A stretch of 5,978 bases of DNA from an uncultured Gemmatimonadota bacterium (GCA_946479995.1 CAMLIU010000112.1:1-5978), one strand, 5' to 3'. Counted from the first letter of the stretch, positions 1 through 5,290 are shown. The notes: generated by a model from the sequence alone, not told the origin. Numbers and translations are program-made.

Positions 1-3
1 GTA

Positions 4-618
4 ATGGCGATCAGACCGAACAGCGAAGAGCGCAGCTTTGGCGCCGACCGTGAGCGGCAACGTGAAGTGTCGAACGAGAGCAGCCGCAGCGCACGCGCGT
101 CGAGCAACGACAACGCTGCCCGCGGCGATCAGGCGACGGACGCCGGGCAGACGCGCTCGCGCAGCAACCGCGGCTTCGCATCCATGGATCGCGAGAAGCA
201 GCGTGAGATCGCCAGCAAGGGTGGTCGCGCGGCGCACCAGAAGGGCACGGCCCACGAGTTCGACTCCAGCGAGGCGCGTGCGGCGGGACGCAAGGGCGGC
301 GTGACGGTGAGCCGCAACCGCGAGCACATGGCGGCCATCGGCCGTCGCGGCGGCGAGGCACGCGGCGCCAATCGCGCGGCGCGGCTCCAGCAGAACAACG
401 GCATGTCGGCGTCGGCCGCGGGGAGCCAGGGGAACGCGCAGGCCAGTGCCCAGCCGGGCACCAGCAACGCGCGCTTCCAGAGTGACCGTGAGGTCGGGCT
501 GCAGAACAGCGGGCTCGCCAACGGCAATGCGGCGAGCGCCAACCGGCAGAGCGGCAACTCGCTCGGCGGGGAGCGCAACGCCAACGCGAACGACGAGCGC
601 AACGTCGAGCGGCCGTAA
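4..618 (+). CDS. KGG-repeat stress-induced protein (con-10/YciG-like), with long disordered flanks
   Basis: A 204-residue, very hydrophilic protein. The centre (about residues 57-120) carries the KGG pattern of the stress-induced con-10/YciG family: GFASMDREKQREIASKGG at 57-74, then AHQKGTAHEF, a second KGG at 97-99 and a variant RGG at 115-117. Residues 1-56 are rich in Arg, Ser and Glu. Residues 130-204 are rich in Asn, Ala, Gly, Ser and Gln. No membrane segment or signal peptide is visible, so it should be cytoplasmic. Family members are linked to stress or stationary-phase survival and often are only 60-80 residues, so both flanks are unusually long. The start is the first ATG, but only three bases precede it: no ribosome-binding site can be judged and the gene could begin earlier. 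Met61 at 184 lies inside the first repeat and is unlikely as a start. Family assignment is confident; molecular function is not known. Confidence 0.85.
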   Translation: MAIRPNSEERSFGADRERQREVSNESSRSARASSNDNAARGDQATDAGQTRSRSNRGFASMDREKQREIASKGGRAAHQKGTAHEFDSSEARAAGRKGGVTVSRNREHMAAIGRRGGEARGANRAARLQQNNGMSASAAGSQGNAQASAQPGTSNARFQSDREVGLQNSGLANGNAASANRQSGNSLGGERNANANDERNVERP

Positions 619-654
619 GGCCGGCCTGCTCGTCCGCAGCAACTGACCCTTCAT

Positions 655-704
655 CGGCTCATTGGTCCGTCCCGTCGACGGACCGATGAGCCGCTCGTGT
701 TTCC
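655..704. terminator. Strong hairpin between convergent genes, likely bidirectional terminator
   Basis: Arms 655-671 and 677-693 pair over 17 positions (CGGCTCATTGGTCCGTC against GACGGACCGATGAGCCG, one G-T wobble) around a 5-base loop. It lies between the stop of the KGG gene (618) and the stop of the convergent dehydratase (705). On the + strand it is followed by a poor T-rich stretch (GTGTTTCCTT), and on the - strand by no clear T-run, so it is not a textbook intrinsic terminator. The position and stem strength still suggest it ends both transcripts. Confidence 0.7.
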
Positions 705-1664
705 TTACCCGGGCGCGGACATCACCGTGCTCCAGCGCGCGTCGTCCACGTTGCCACCGCTTATTACCACGGCAACCGGACCGGTGACGTCGGTCAGGTG
801 TCCGTGCAGCAGCGCGGCGGTGGCGACCGCGCCCGAGCCTTCGGCGCGCAGGTCGTGCTCACCTGCCAGCCAGCGCATGGCGTCGGCGACCTCCGCCTCG
901 CGCACCGTGACCATCGTGTCGATCGCCACGCGGCCGATGGCGAATCCTTCGTCGTCGATCTGTCCCGCGAGTCCATCGGCCAGCGTCGGCAGCACCGGCA
1001 CGTCCACGCGCGCGCCGGCGGCGAGCGACGCCGCCATCGCATTCGTCAGCTCGCTCTGCACGCCGACGATGCGCGCTGCGGGAACCACGGCGCGGACCAG
1101 CGCCGCCATCCCGCCGACCAGCCCTCCGCCGCCGACCGGCACGACGAACGTCGCCACCGCTGGTAGCTCCTCGATGACCTCCAGCGCCACCGTTCCCTGG
1201 CCGGCGAGCAGCGCCGCCCCCGCGCACGGATTCACGAACGTCATCCCCTGGTCCTGCGCGAATCTCTCCGCCGCATGGTGCGCGGCATCATAATCCGGAT
1301 AGCCGTCATCCACTTCCGCCCCGAGTGCGACGATGCCTCGGCGCTTGACGTCGGGGGCGGTGGCCGGGATGAAGATCCGCGCCCGCACGCCGAGCGTGCG
1401 AGCCGCGTGCGCCAGGCCAAGTCCGTGATTGCCCGCCGAGGAGGCCACGACGCCCCGCGCCCGCTGCTCATCGGAGAGCGTGGCGAGGGCATTCGTCGCG
1501 CCGCGGAGCTTGAACGATCCCGTGCGCTGCAGGTTCTCGCACTTGAGCCACACGTCGGCAGCCGCTACCGCGCCGAGTCCCGCCGATCGAACCAGCGGCG
1601 TGCGTTCGACGATGCCGCGCAGCCGATAGCCGGCGGAGAGGACATCGGCAGGGGAGGGGAGCAT
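705..1664 (-). CDS. PLP-dependent threonine/serine dehydratase (fold type II), no ACT domain
   Basis: A 319-residue enzyme of the tryptophan-synthase-beta PLP superfamily. SFKLRGA at 50-56 holds the Schiff-base lysine (K52), SSAGNHG at 75-81 is the substrate-binding Asn loop, GGGGL at 178-182 is the PLP phosphate-binding loop, and SGGN at 302-305 is the usual C-terminal cofactor-ring motif. It ends there, so there is no C-terminal regulatory ACT domain. This resembles short catabolic threonine dehydratases, serine racemases and hydroxyaspartate lyases rather than the allosteric biosynthetic IlvA. The expected reaction is deamination of L-threonine or L-serine to 2-oxobutyrate or pyruvate in the cytoplasm. 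The segment usually reading HPFD in this family reads VNPCAG (144-149), so substrate choice is uncertain. It is a single gene with no visible operon partner. The start is ATG at 1664, with no good Shine-Dalgarno: the upstream bases are the degenerate 8-bp repeat. Confidence 0.9.
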   Translation of the reverse strand: MLPSPADVLSAGYRLRGIVERTPLVRSAGLGAVAAADVWLKCENLQRTGSFKLRGATNALATLSDEQRARGVVASSAGNHGLGLAHAARTLGVRARIFIPATAPDVKRRGIVALGAEVDDGYPDYDAAHHAAERFAQDQGMTFVNPCAGAALLAGQGTVALEVIEELPAVATFVVPVGGGGLVGGMAALVRAVVPAARIVGVQSELTNAMAASLAAGARVDVPVLPTLADGLAGQIDDEGFAIGRVAIDTMVTVREAEVADAMRWLAGEHDLRAEGSGAVATAALLHGHLTDVTGPVAVVISGGNVDDARWSTVMSAPG

Positions 1665-1670
1665 GGAAGA

Positions 1671-1706
1671 CGGGAGGTCGGAGGTCGGGATGTCGGAATG
1701 TCAGAA
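1671..1706. repeat. Degenerate ~8-bp tandem repeat (GGAnGTC type)
   Basis: Consecutive units read CGGGAGGTC, GGAGGTC, GGGATGTC, GGAATGTC and AGAAA, roughly RGRAxGTC. The array directly abuts the dehydratase start and so lies in its presumed 5' untranslated region. A cleaner array of the same kind ends the window (5923-5978). Confidence 0.6.
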
Positions 1707-1740
1707 ACTACTCTCATCCCGTAGCCCCGACCGTCCGCAG

Positions 1741-1768
1741 TTGACTCTCTCCCTCGCCGGGTTAGATT
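1741..1768 (+). promoter_or_regulatory. Candidate sigma70-type promoter for tRNA-Ala
   Basis: TTGACT (1741-1746, five of six matches to the -35 consensus) is followed after 16 bases by TAGATT (1763-1768, four of six to the -10). Transcription would start near 1775, just ahead of a GC-rich hairpin, and run into tRNA-Ala 91 bases downstream. It is the best promoter match seen in this gap. Confidence 0.5.
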
Positions 1769-1776
1769 TCCTCCCG

Positions 1777-1852
1777 GACGGCGGCCCCGCACGGTTGCGG
1801 GGCCGTTGCCGTCTGGCACCTCGCTCGTCTGAATGGGGTAGAACGTTCAGAC
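1777..1852 (+). other. tRNA-Ala leader with two hairpins
   Basis: CGGCCCCGC (1782-1790) pairs with GCGGGGCCG (1797-1805) around a 6-base loop, and GACGGC/GCCGTC (1777-1782, 1808-1813) offers an alternative outer stem. A second hairpin pairs GTCTGAA (1827-1833) with TTCAGAC (1846-1852). Neither is followed by a T-run, so they are more likely leader structure (processing or stability) than terminators. No coding frame with support is seen in 1665-1865. Confidence 0.45.
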
Positions 1853-1865
1853 AGTGGTGCGACGC

Positions 1866-1938
1866 GGGGCTGTAGCTCAGCTGGGAGAGCGCTGCAATCG
1901 CACTGCAGAGGTCAGGGGTTCGATCCCCCTCAGCTCCA
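1866..1938 (+). tRNA. tRNA-Ala, anticodon CGC
   Basis: A 73-base cloverleaf without an encoded CCA. The acceptor arms GGGGCTG and CAGCTCC pair with a G3-T70 wobble, the universal alanine identity element. The D-arm is GCTC/GAGC. The anticodon stem CTGCA/TGCAG encloses loop ATCGCAC, giving anticodon CGC at 1899-1901, which reads GCG. The T-arm has the GGTTCGATCCC pattern. The discriminator is A1938. Confidence 0.97.
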
Positions 1939-1950
1939 TCGATGTCTCGA

Positions 1951-2059
1951 CCGATTGGCACAGAAATGGCCAATCCCGGTATCAGCCCGCCGCCGCTCGG
2001 TAGGACGTACAGTTCCAATGACGGCGCGCGAGGCGAACCGGTGAGGCCAGGCCAATCGG
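1951..2059 (+). other. tRNA-Ala trailer with mutually exclusive pairings
   Basis: CCGATTGGC (1951-1959) can pair locally with GCCAATC (1969-1975, 7 bp) or at long range with GCCAATCGG (2051-2059, 9 bp), but not both. The trailer between tRNA and terminator is about 130 bases, long for a lone tRNA. It may be a processed by-product or a small RNA; nothing visible decides. A frame of 34 codons also lies here (1966-2070). Confidence 0.3.
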
Positions 2060-2070
2060 ATGACATATAG
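1966..2070 (+). CDS. Doubtful 34-residue frame between tRNA-Ala and its terminator
   Basis: ATG at 1966 opens a frame to TAG at 2068-2070, two bases before the terminator stem. The product would begin MANPGISPPPLGR and end PGQSDDI. Against coding: no Shine-Dalgarno upstream, about two-thirds GC at third positions (lower than the surrounding genes), and no recognisable family. In favour: the frame fills most of the trailer and stops just before the terminator. It is listed because of position only. Confidence 0.15.
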   Translation: MANPGISPPPLGRTYSSNDGARGEPVRPGQSDDI

Positions 2071-2071
2071 A

Positions 2072-2104
2072 ACGCCGCGACGCTTTCCAGCGCGCGGCGT
2101 TTTT
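2072..2104 (+). terminator. Intrinsic terminator of the tRNA-Ala transcript
   Basis: ACGCCGCG (2072-2079) pairs with CGCGGCGT (2093-2100). Inside it, CGC/GCG closes a 6-base loop with one bulged A. The stem runs straight into TTTTTATTT on the + strand. The opposite strand lacks a T-run, so it serves the + transcript. The convergent gene stops at 2137. Confidence 0.85.
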
Positions 2105-2136
2105 ATTTGTCTCCGGTCCCCTCGGCCGACGCTGCG

Positions 2137-3396
2137 CTAATCGATTGCTGCGCGCGCGTCGTCGCGCAGCGCCTGGAACAGCTCCCGCAGCCACGCGTTC
2201 TCCTCGCGCTCCACTGCTCCTTCGAAGTCGCTCATCGCCGTGTTGCCGAGCGAGTTCAGGAAGTTGAGGATCCCGCTCTCCTGCACCGTGAGGTGCGAGT
2301 TCCGCATGATCACCGTGGGCTCGCCGCTGTCGCCGGTGCGCACGCCGATGCGGAAGAGCGCCCCTTCGCCGAGGAAGGGCCGCCGCAGGGGCGCGCGGAG
2401 GAGCCGCGCCGTCACGAGGGGCAGGTCCCATTTCGGCTCGCGATGCGCCGTCACCACCCAGCTCCGCTGCCGGTCGCCGCGCTCGTTCACCAGCTCCATC
2501 ACGAGATCGTGAAAGCCGACGTGGAAGATCTTCACCTTGGCGCGGAAGTCGGCGATGACGAGGAGCGAATCCGGGATCGGCCGCGCCGGCCCCGAGAGCG
2601 GAACGAGCTTCCCGTTCAGCGTGCGCACGCGGATCGTGAGGTATCGGTCGCGCTGGGCGATGTCGATGAACGGCACCGCGGCGCGATCGGCGATCACCGC
2701 ATGGTAGGTCGTCGGCTCGATGTACTTGCGGAGGTACTCGGCGAAGGCGGGGAGCCGACGCCGCAGCGGCGCCGAGTTGATGGCGATGCCGACTGTCACG
2801 GCCGTGGATCCGTCGGCGAGACGGGAGGGACTCAGGGAGTCCAGGGTGAAGACGCTCCCCAATGCGGCGGCGGTGCGTGGCGCCGTGGCCGCGAGCTCGG
2901 CCCGGAGCTCCCGCTCCGTCCGTCCTTCACCCGCCGCGAAGAGACGGGAGATGATCGTCGCCACGTCCGCGGGACGAACGCTGCCGATCGCGTAATCCAC
3001 GGTCGTCTCCCAGCGGTACACACCGTCGTCGAGGCGCGCGAGGGAGGTGACGTGCCGGCCGTCGCCCGGGCGCGCCGGCGCGGGCACGGAGGATCGCGCC
3101 GTCATCGTGTAGCGCCCGTCGCCGATGGTGCCGAAGACCTCGAGCAGGCGGACGTTTCCCGTCATCGCCGTCCACGCCGCACTGTCGTCGAACACCCGCG
3201 AGGGGGAGAGCGCCGCCTTGGTCAGGTGGAGGCGGGCGTACTCGTAGCGTGCGTTGCGCAGGACGTCGAGGTGCCGGTTGGCGATCGCCTCGAACGCCTG
3301 CTCGGCCGCCGCGCGCCCCCGCGCCGCCGGCCCGAAGCCGCCGAAGGGGTCGCGACAGGCGGTCGCGGACACCGTGAGCGCGCCGATGACCGCCAT
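2137..3396 (-). CDS. Uncharacterised exported, probably lipoprotein-type protein
   Basis: A 419-residue protein not recognised as any named family. The N-terminus is short and hydrophobic and leads to SATAC (Cys14), a loose lipobox, then a Gly/Pro/Ala-rich linker. This suggests export and lipid anchoring. From about residue 30 to 419 it looks like a soluble mixed alpha/beta protein. There is an amphipathic helix near 30-60, strand-rich segments at 120-140, 197-207 and 232-290, a hydrophobic stretch FHVGFHDLVMELV at 291-303, and an acidic C-terminal helix (about 387-419). No catalytic motif or further Cys is apparent. The chosen ATG (3396) gives a signal without any basic n-region and has no Shine-Dalgarno. 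The frame stays open upstream through an Arg-rich and hydrophobic stretch, but without ATG, GTG or TTG. The true start is therefore uncertain. It is divergent from tRNA-Gln. Confidence 0.75.
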   Translation of the reverse strand: MAVIGALTVSATACRDPFGGFGPAARGRAAAEQAFEAIANRHLDVLRNARYEYARLHLTKAALSPSRVFDDSAAWTAMTGNVRLLEVFGTIGDGRYTMTARSSVPAPARPGDGRHVTSLARLDDGVYRWETTVDYAIGSVRPADVATIISRLFAAGEGRTERELRAELAATAPRTAAALGSVFTLDSLSPSRLADGSTAVTVGIAINSAPLRRRLPAFAEYLRKYIEPTTYHAVIADRAAVPFIDIAQRDRYLTIRVRTLNGKLVPLSGPARPIPDSLLVIADFRAKVKIFHVGFHDLVMELVNERGDRQRSWVVTAHREPKWDLPLVTARLLRAPLRRPFLGEGALFRIGVRTGDSGEPTVIMRNSHLTVQESGILNFLNSLGNTAMSDFEGAVEREENAWLRELFQALRDDARAAID

Positions 3397-3488
3397 CCGC
3401 AGCGCTGAGGTGGCGATCGTGGTGATGCGGACTACTGAACGGCGGCGTGCGGCAGTGGACAGAGCGGGGACCAGCAGCGCGGGAGGGG

Positions 3489-3517
3489 TTGAAGCAACAT
3501 CCTGTCCGGAGTATTTT
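3489..3517 (+). promoter_or_regulatory. Candidate promoter of tRNA-Gln
   Basis: TTGAAG (3489-3494) and TATTTT (3512-3517) are separated by 17 bases, each with four of six consensus matches. The start point would fall near 3524, about 40 bases before the tRNA. A small leader stem, GCCGAA (3529-3534) with TTCGGC (3553-3558), lies in between. Confidence 0.5.
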
Positions 3518-3518
3518 A
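3513..3518 (-). promoter_or_regulatory. Candidate -10 element (TAAAAT) for the divergent lipoprotein-like gene
   Basis: Read on the - strand, this block is TAAAAT, five of six matches to the -10 consensus, and it overlaps the tRNA-Gln -10 read on the other strand. No convincing -35 lies 17 bases further upstream. The start would fall near 3506, about 110 bases before the annotated ATG. Confidence 0.35.
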
Positions 3519-3565
3519 CAAGGGTTCCGCCGAATGCGCAGATGGTTGTCCGTTCGGCATTTTGG

Positions 3566-3638
3566 TGCCCCTTGGTGTAACTGGCAACACGCCTGACTCT
3601 GGATCAGGAGAGTCCTGGTTCGATCCCAGGAGGGGCAA
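3566..3638 (+). tRNA. tRNA-Gln, anticodon CTG
   Basis: A 73-base cloverleaf without an encoded CCA. The acceptor arms are TGCCCCT and AGGGGCA, with the T1-A72 pair common in glutamine tRNAs. The D-arm is GTGT/ACAC. The anticodon stem CCTGA/TCAGG encloses loop CTCTGGA, giving anticodon CTG at 3599-3601, which reads CAG. The T-arm is CCTGG/CCAGG around TTCGATC. The discriminator is A3638. Confidence 0.96.
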
Positions 3639-3640
3639 CT

Positions 3641-3684
3641 GCGAAAAGGCTCGCGCGCACTTCGGTGCGGCGAGCCTTTTTCGC
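3641..3684 (+). terminator. Intrinsic terminator of tRNA-Gln, UUCG tetraloop
   Basis: GGCTCGC (3648-3654) pairs with GCGAGCC (3670-3676). After one bulged G, CGCAC/GTGCG closes a C(TTCG)G tetraloop at 3661-3664. Five T's (3677-3681) follow, preceded by a matching A-run. The A-run makes it potentially active on both strands, but the - strand has no nearby gene end. It begins three bases after the tRNA. Confidence 0.93.
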
Positions 3685-3782
3685 ATCCTTGGGTGGTTCA
3701 CCTCAGTCGCGACACTCATGCATCGGTTTTCGACGCGGGCGCGAAGAATCGATGCGGGTAGCGAGGACGTCCGGCACGGCCA

Positions 3783-3801
3783 ATGCTCCTCTGCCGAGCA
3801 T
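3783..3801 (+). promoter_or_regulatory. Small hairpin just upstream of the ribosome-binding site
   Basis: ATGCTC (3783-3788) pairs with GAGCAT (3796-3801) around a 7-base loop, ending 7 bases before the GGAGG of the next gene. It could tune translation or mRNA stability, but a 6-bp stem may be chance. The rest of 3685-3819 shows no clear promoter. Confidence 0.25.
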
Positions 3802-3808
3802 CTTCAAC

Positions 3809-3813
3809 GGAGG
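3809..3813 (+). promoter_or_regulatory. Ribosome-binding site fixing the start at 3820
   Basis: GGAGG with a 6-base spacer to ATG 3820. It is the clearest Shine-Dalgarno in the window and settles the start against the longer frame that runs back through tRNA-Gln. Confidence 0.8.
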
Positions 3814-3819
3814 GCTGTC

Positions 3820-4014
3820 ATGGCTCGCAAGCGAGAAGAGATCGAACCGAATTCCGGGGACAAGCGCTACATCCGCCGCGACGCGTCGGGGCGGTTCACC
3901 GAGGATCAGAGCGACGTCGGACGCTCCCTCGCCGCGGATAAGCGCCGTTCGTCCAGCACGAAGGTCCCCAAGGGACAGGGAGACAAGGGCGAGACGAAAA
4001 GCGGCAAGCGCTGA
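3820..4014 (+). CDS. Small basic hydrophilic protein, unknown function
   Basis: A 64-residue protein beginning MARKREEIEP, with a compact central block GDKRYIRRDASGRFTE (13-28), then DVGRSLAADKRR (32-43) and a Lys/Gly/Ser-rich tail. There is no Cys, signal peptide or membrane segment, and nearly a third of residues are Lys or Arg. It resembles short hypothetical proteins seen in soil bacteria with a similar RY.RRD..G.F pattern, from memory and not checked. Charge and disorder would suit nucleic-acid association or a hydrophilin-like stress role, but this is inference. The start is fixed by GGAGG at 3809-3813. The same frame is open back to 3562 only because it crosses the tRNA and terminator. 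The last 109 bases are antisense to the C-terminal tail of the permease gene. A GC-rich hairpin (about 4027-4050) follows the stop without a T-run. Confidence 0.8.
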   Translation: MARKREEIEPNSGDKRYIRRDASGRFTEDQSDVGRSLAADKRRSSSTKVPKGQGDKGETKSGKR

Positions 4015-4553
4015 TCGAAGGCGAACCGGCGGGGGCGTCCCCCCGGGCCGTTCGACTGTCCGGCCACCGCTTCGGTCGTGGACGTCGCATGCTGAGCCGC
4101 GGCGGAAGCAGCAGCCGATACCTGGATTGCCGACGCGCCGCCCGATGCGGGTGGCGTGATCCGGCGGTCATGCTGCCGGCGCTCCTCGAGCGTCTCGCCC
4201 GCTCGACGATGCAGTTCCTTGAACTCCTGCTGCAGCGCCGCCAGCTCCTCGTCGCTCATCGCTTCCATGTCCACGAGCTTGTTGCGCGCCGAGTGCGTGG
4301 CGCGAATCAGCTCGTCGAGCTTGAGGTGCATCACCTTGGCGTCGCGGTTCTGGGTGTTCTGGATCAGGAACACCATCAGGAAGGTGACGATGGTCGTGCC
4401 GGTGTTGATCACCAGCTGCCACGTATCCGAGTAGTGGAACGCGGGACCGCTCGCCGCCCAGACGATGACGATGGCCATGGCGCCGAGGAAGGTCCACGGG
4501 GTGCCGACGGCTTGTGCAGTGGCCTGGGCGAGTCTACGGAAGAACTGCTGCAT
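3906..4553 (-). CDS. Low-affinity iron permease family membrane protein
   Basis: A 215-residue protein from ATG 4553. Two hydrophobic segments, about 20-35 (WTFLGAMAIVIVWAAS) and 46-65, are joined by a short loop GPAFHYSDTW. The second runs into NTGTTIVTFLMVFLIQNTQN (50-69) and then HLKLDELIRA (76-85), the signature of the low-affinity iron permease family (fungal Fet4-related). A charged helical, possibly coiled-coil region follows to about 118. Bacterial members are inner-membrane proteins whose iron transport is mostly unproven. Residues beyond about 130 form a low-complexity Ala/Ser/Arg tail not expected for the family, and the last 36 residues are antisense to the convergent small gene. 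GTG at 4607 would add 18 residues, but those codons have poorer third-position GC and the family usually starts near this ATG. It may be co-transcribed with the two small genes upstream. Family assignment is strong; tail and start are less sure. Confidence 0.88.
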   Translation of the reverse strand: MQQFFRRLAQATAQAVGTPWTFLGAMAIVIVWAASGPAFHYSDTWQLVINTGTTIVTFLMVFLIQNTQNRDAKVMHLKLDELIRATHSARNKLVDMEAMSDEELAALQQEFKELHRRAGETLEERRQHDRRITPPASGGASAIQVSAAASAAAQHATSTTEAVAGQSNGPGGRPRRFAFDQRLPLFVSPLSPCPLGTFVLDERRLSAARERPTSL

Positions 4554-4605
4554 GGCCTCGAGTGAACTGTCGAAATCGTGATGTGGCGAACGCTGCGGAC
4601 CGGCC

Positions 4606-4651
4606 ACGGCTCAGCGCTGCCTGAGGACCCCGGCTGACGGCTCAGCCGCTG
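4606..4651. repeat. Short direct repeat between the paralogue and permease genes
   Basis: ACGGCTCAGCGCTG (4606-4619) and ACGGCTCAGCCGCTG (4637-4651) differ by one inserted C and lie 31 bases apart. One copy spans the stop of the 4642-4944 gene, and the other covers the GTG alternative start of the permease. It could be a slippage duplication. Confidence 0.5.
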
Positions 4652-4944
4652 GCGCTGCCCCCGCTCCCGCTCGGGTCGTGCTGGTCGACGCCGCCGGGCG
4701 GTGTATGACGGCTCGCCCAACCGCGCACCGGCTCGGCCATCCGGCGCAGGAGATCCAGGCGCTCGTCAGGAAGCGCCTCCCATCCCTCGGGCACCTCGAG
4801 AAGGCGCCGGCGCTCCGTGTTGTCCTCGTTCTGGAAGGCCAGCCACTCGGTCGGCGTACCCGGCACGGTGGCGACGAAGCCCGATTGTACGAGCCACGCC
4901 GTCCACGTCGTCCCGTCCGATGCGACAAAGGTGCGTAGCGCCAT
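4642..4944 (-). CDS. Small protein of an unnamed family, paralogue of the next gene upstream
   Basis: A 100-residue protein, no signal peptide or membrane segment. The order is RTF (4-6), a W at 14, EWLAF (33-37), ERRR (44-47), PEGW (52-55) and an amphipathic helix RLDLLRRMAEPV (62-73), then a Gly/Ser-rich disordered end. The gene at 5015-5290 shows the same motifs in the same order and spacing, so the pair is a tandem duplication. The layout (two or three beta-strands, an ERRR turn, one helix) suggests a compact single domain; its function is unknown. ATG 4944 is chosen because it starts the shared block. The frame is open to 5364, but that stretch is antisense-like composition over the upstream paralogue. 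The Shine-Dalgarno is weak (GGCGAG). Seventy bases separate it from the upstream paralogue. Confidence 0.75.
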   Translation of the reverse strand: MALRTFVASDGTTWTAWLVQSGFVATVPGTPTEWLAFQNEDNTERRRLLEVPEGWEALPDERLDLLRRMAEPVRGWASRHTPPGGVDQHDPSGSGGSASG

Positions 4945-4970
4945 GCTCGCCGTCGGAAGCACCAACCGTG

Positions 4971-4993
4971 CCCGCGCCGAGCTCGGCGACGGG
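4971..4993. repeat. 14-bp perfect palindrome between the two paralogues
   Basis: CGCCGAGCTCGGCG (4975-4988) is a perfect inverted repeat, extendable by CCCG/CGGG with one bulged A. A smaller stem GGGCA/TGCCC lies at 5000-5013. Either could be mRNA structure separating the two coding regions or an operator. There is no T-run, so it is not a standard terminator. Confidence 0.4.
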
Positions 4994-5014
4994 AGAAATG
5001 GGCAGCGATGCCCG

Positions 5015-5290
5015 CTATTGGGGCTGTTCCGGTGAGGCGGTACGCCGGCGCGGCGTGAGGGGCTGCACCGGCGAAGCATCCTGGCACCACCGACGGAGCA
5101 GCGCGTCGCTCGCCAGGGTCCACCCGGGAGGAAGGGCGTCGAACCGTCGCCGCTCCTCCCCGCTCGTGAAGAGGAGCCATCCGTTCGCCAGCTCGGGCCG
5201 CGGAAGCAACCGGGTACGGCGCTCCGTGAGCTGCTCCTGGATCGCACGCACCTCCCACACTCGATTCTCGCCGTCCTGGAATGTCCGCAC
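5015..5290 (-). CDS. Small protein of an unnamed family, tandem paralogue of 4642-4944
   Basis: From GTG 5290 the product is 91 residues: RTF (2-4), DG (6-7), W12, GWLLF (37-41), ERRR (46-49), PPGW (54-57) and helix LLRRWCQDASPV (64-75), then a Pro/Arg/Gln-rich end. The shared order RTF, W, WL.F, ERRR, P.GW, LLRR...PV matches the downstream neighbour. No signal peptide, membrane segment or known domain is seen. GTG 5290 is preferred over ATG 5371 for two reasons: it aligns with the start of the paralogue, and AGGAAGAGAG lies just upstream with about a 6-base spacer, whereas ATG 5371 has no Shine-Dalgarno. The extra 27 residues (Arg/Gly/Pro-rich) have no match in the paralogue. It is the first gene of a possible three-gene group ending with the permease. 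A CRP-like palindrome lies about 90 bases upstream. Confidence 0.72.
   Translation of the reverse strand: MRTFQDGENRVWEVRAIQEQLTERRTRLLPRPELANGWLLFTSGEERRRFDALPPGWTLASDALLRRWCQDASPVQPLTPRRRTASPEQPQ

Noticed and set aside
1866..1938. tRNA-Ala as an integration site
   Set aside because: No second copy of the tRNA 3' end and no integrase gene are present in the window.
1701..2066. 121-codon frame on the - strand
   Set aside because: It is antisense to tRNA-Ala. Its GAEGDRTPDLCSA stretch is the familiar artefact of translating a tRNA in reverse.
2107..3408. 433-codon frame on the + strand
   Set aside because: It is the complement-phase shadow of the 419-residue - strand gene in GC-rich DNA: rich in Arg, Gly and His, with no signal or domain.
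3516..3719. 67-codon frame on the - strand
   Set aside because: It is antisense to tRNA-Gln and its terminator. LGSNQDSPDPESGVLPVTP is again a reverse-tRNA translation.
3562..3819. N-terminal extension of the 64-residue gene
   Set aside because: It runs through tRNA-Gln and the terminator. The strong ribosome-binding site is at ATG 3820.
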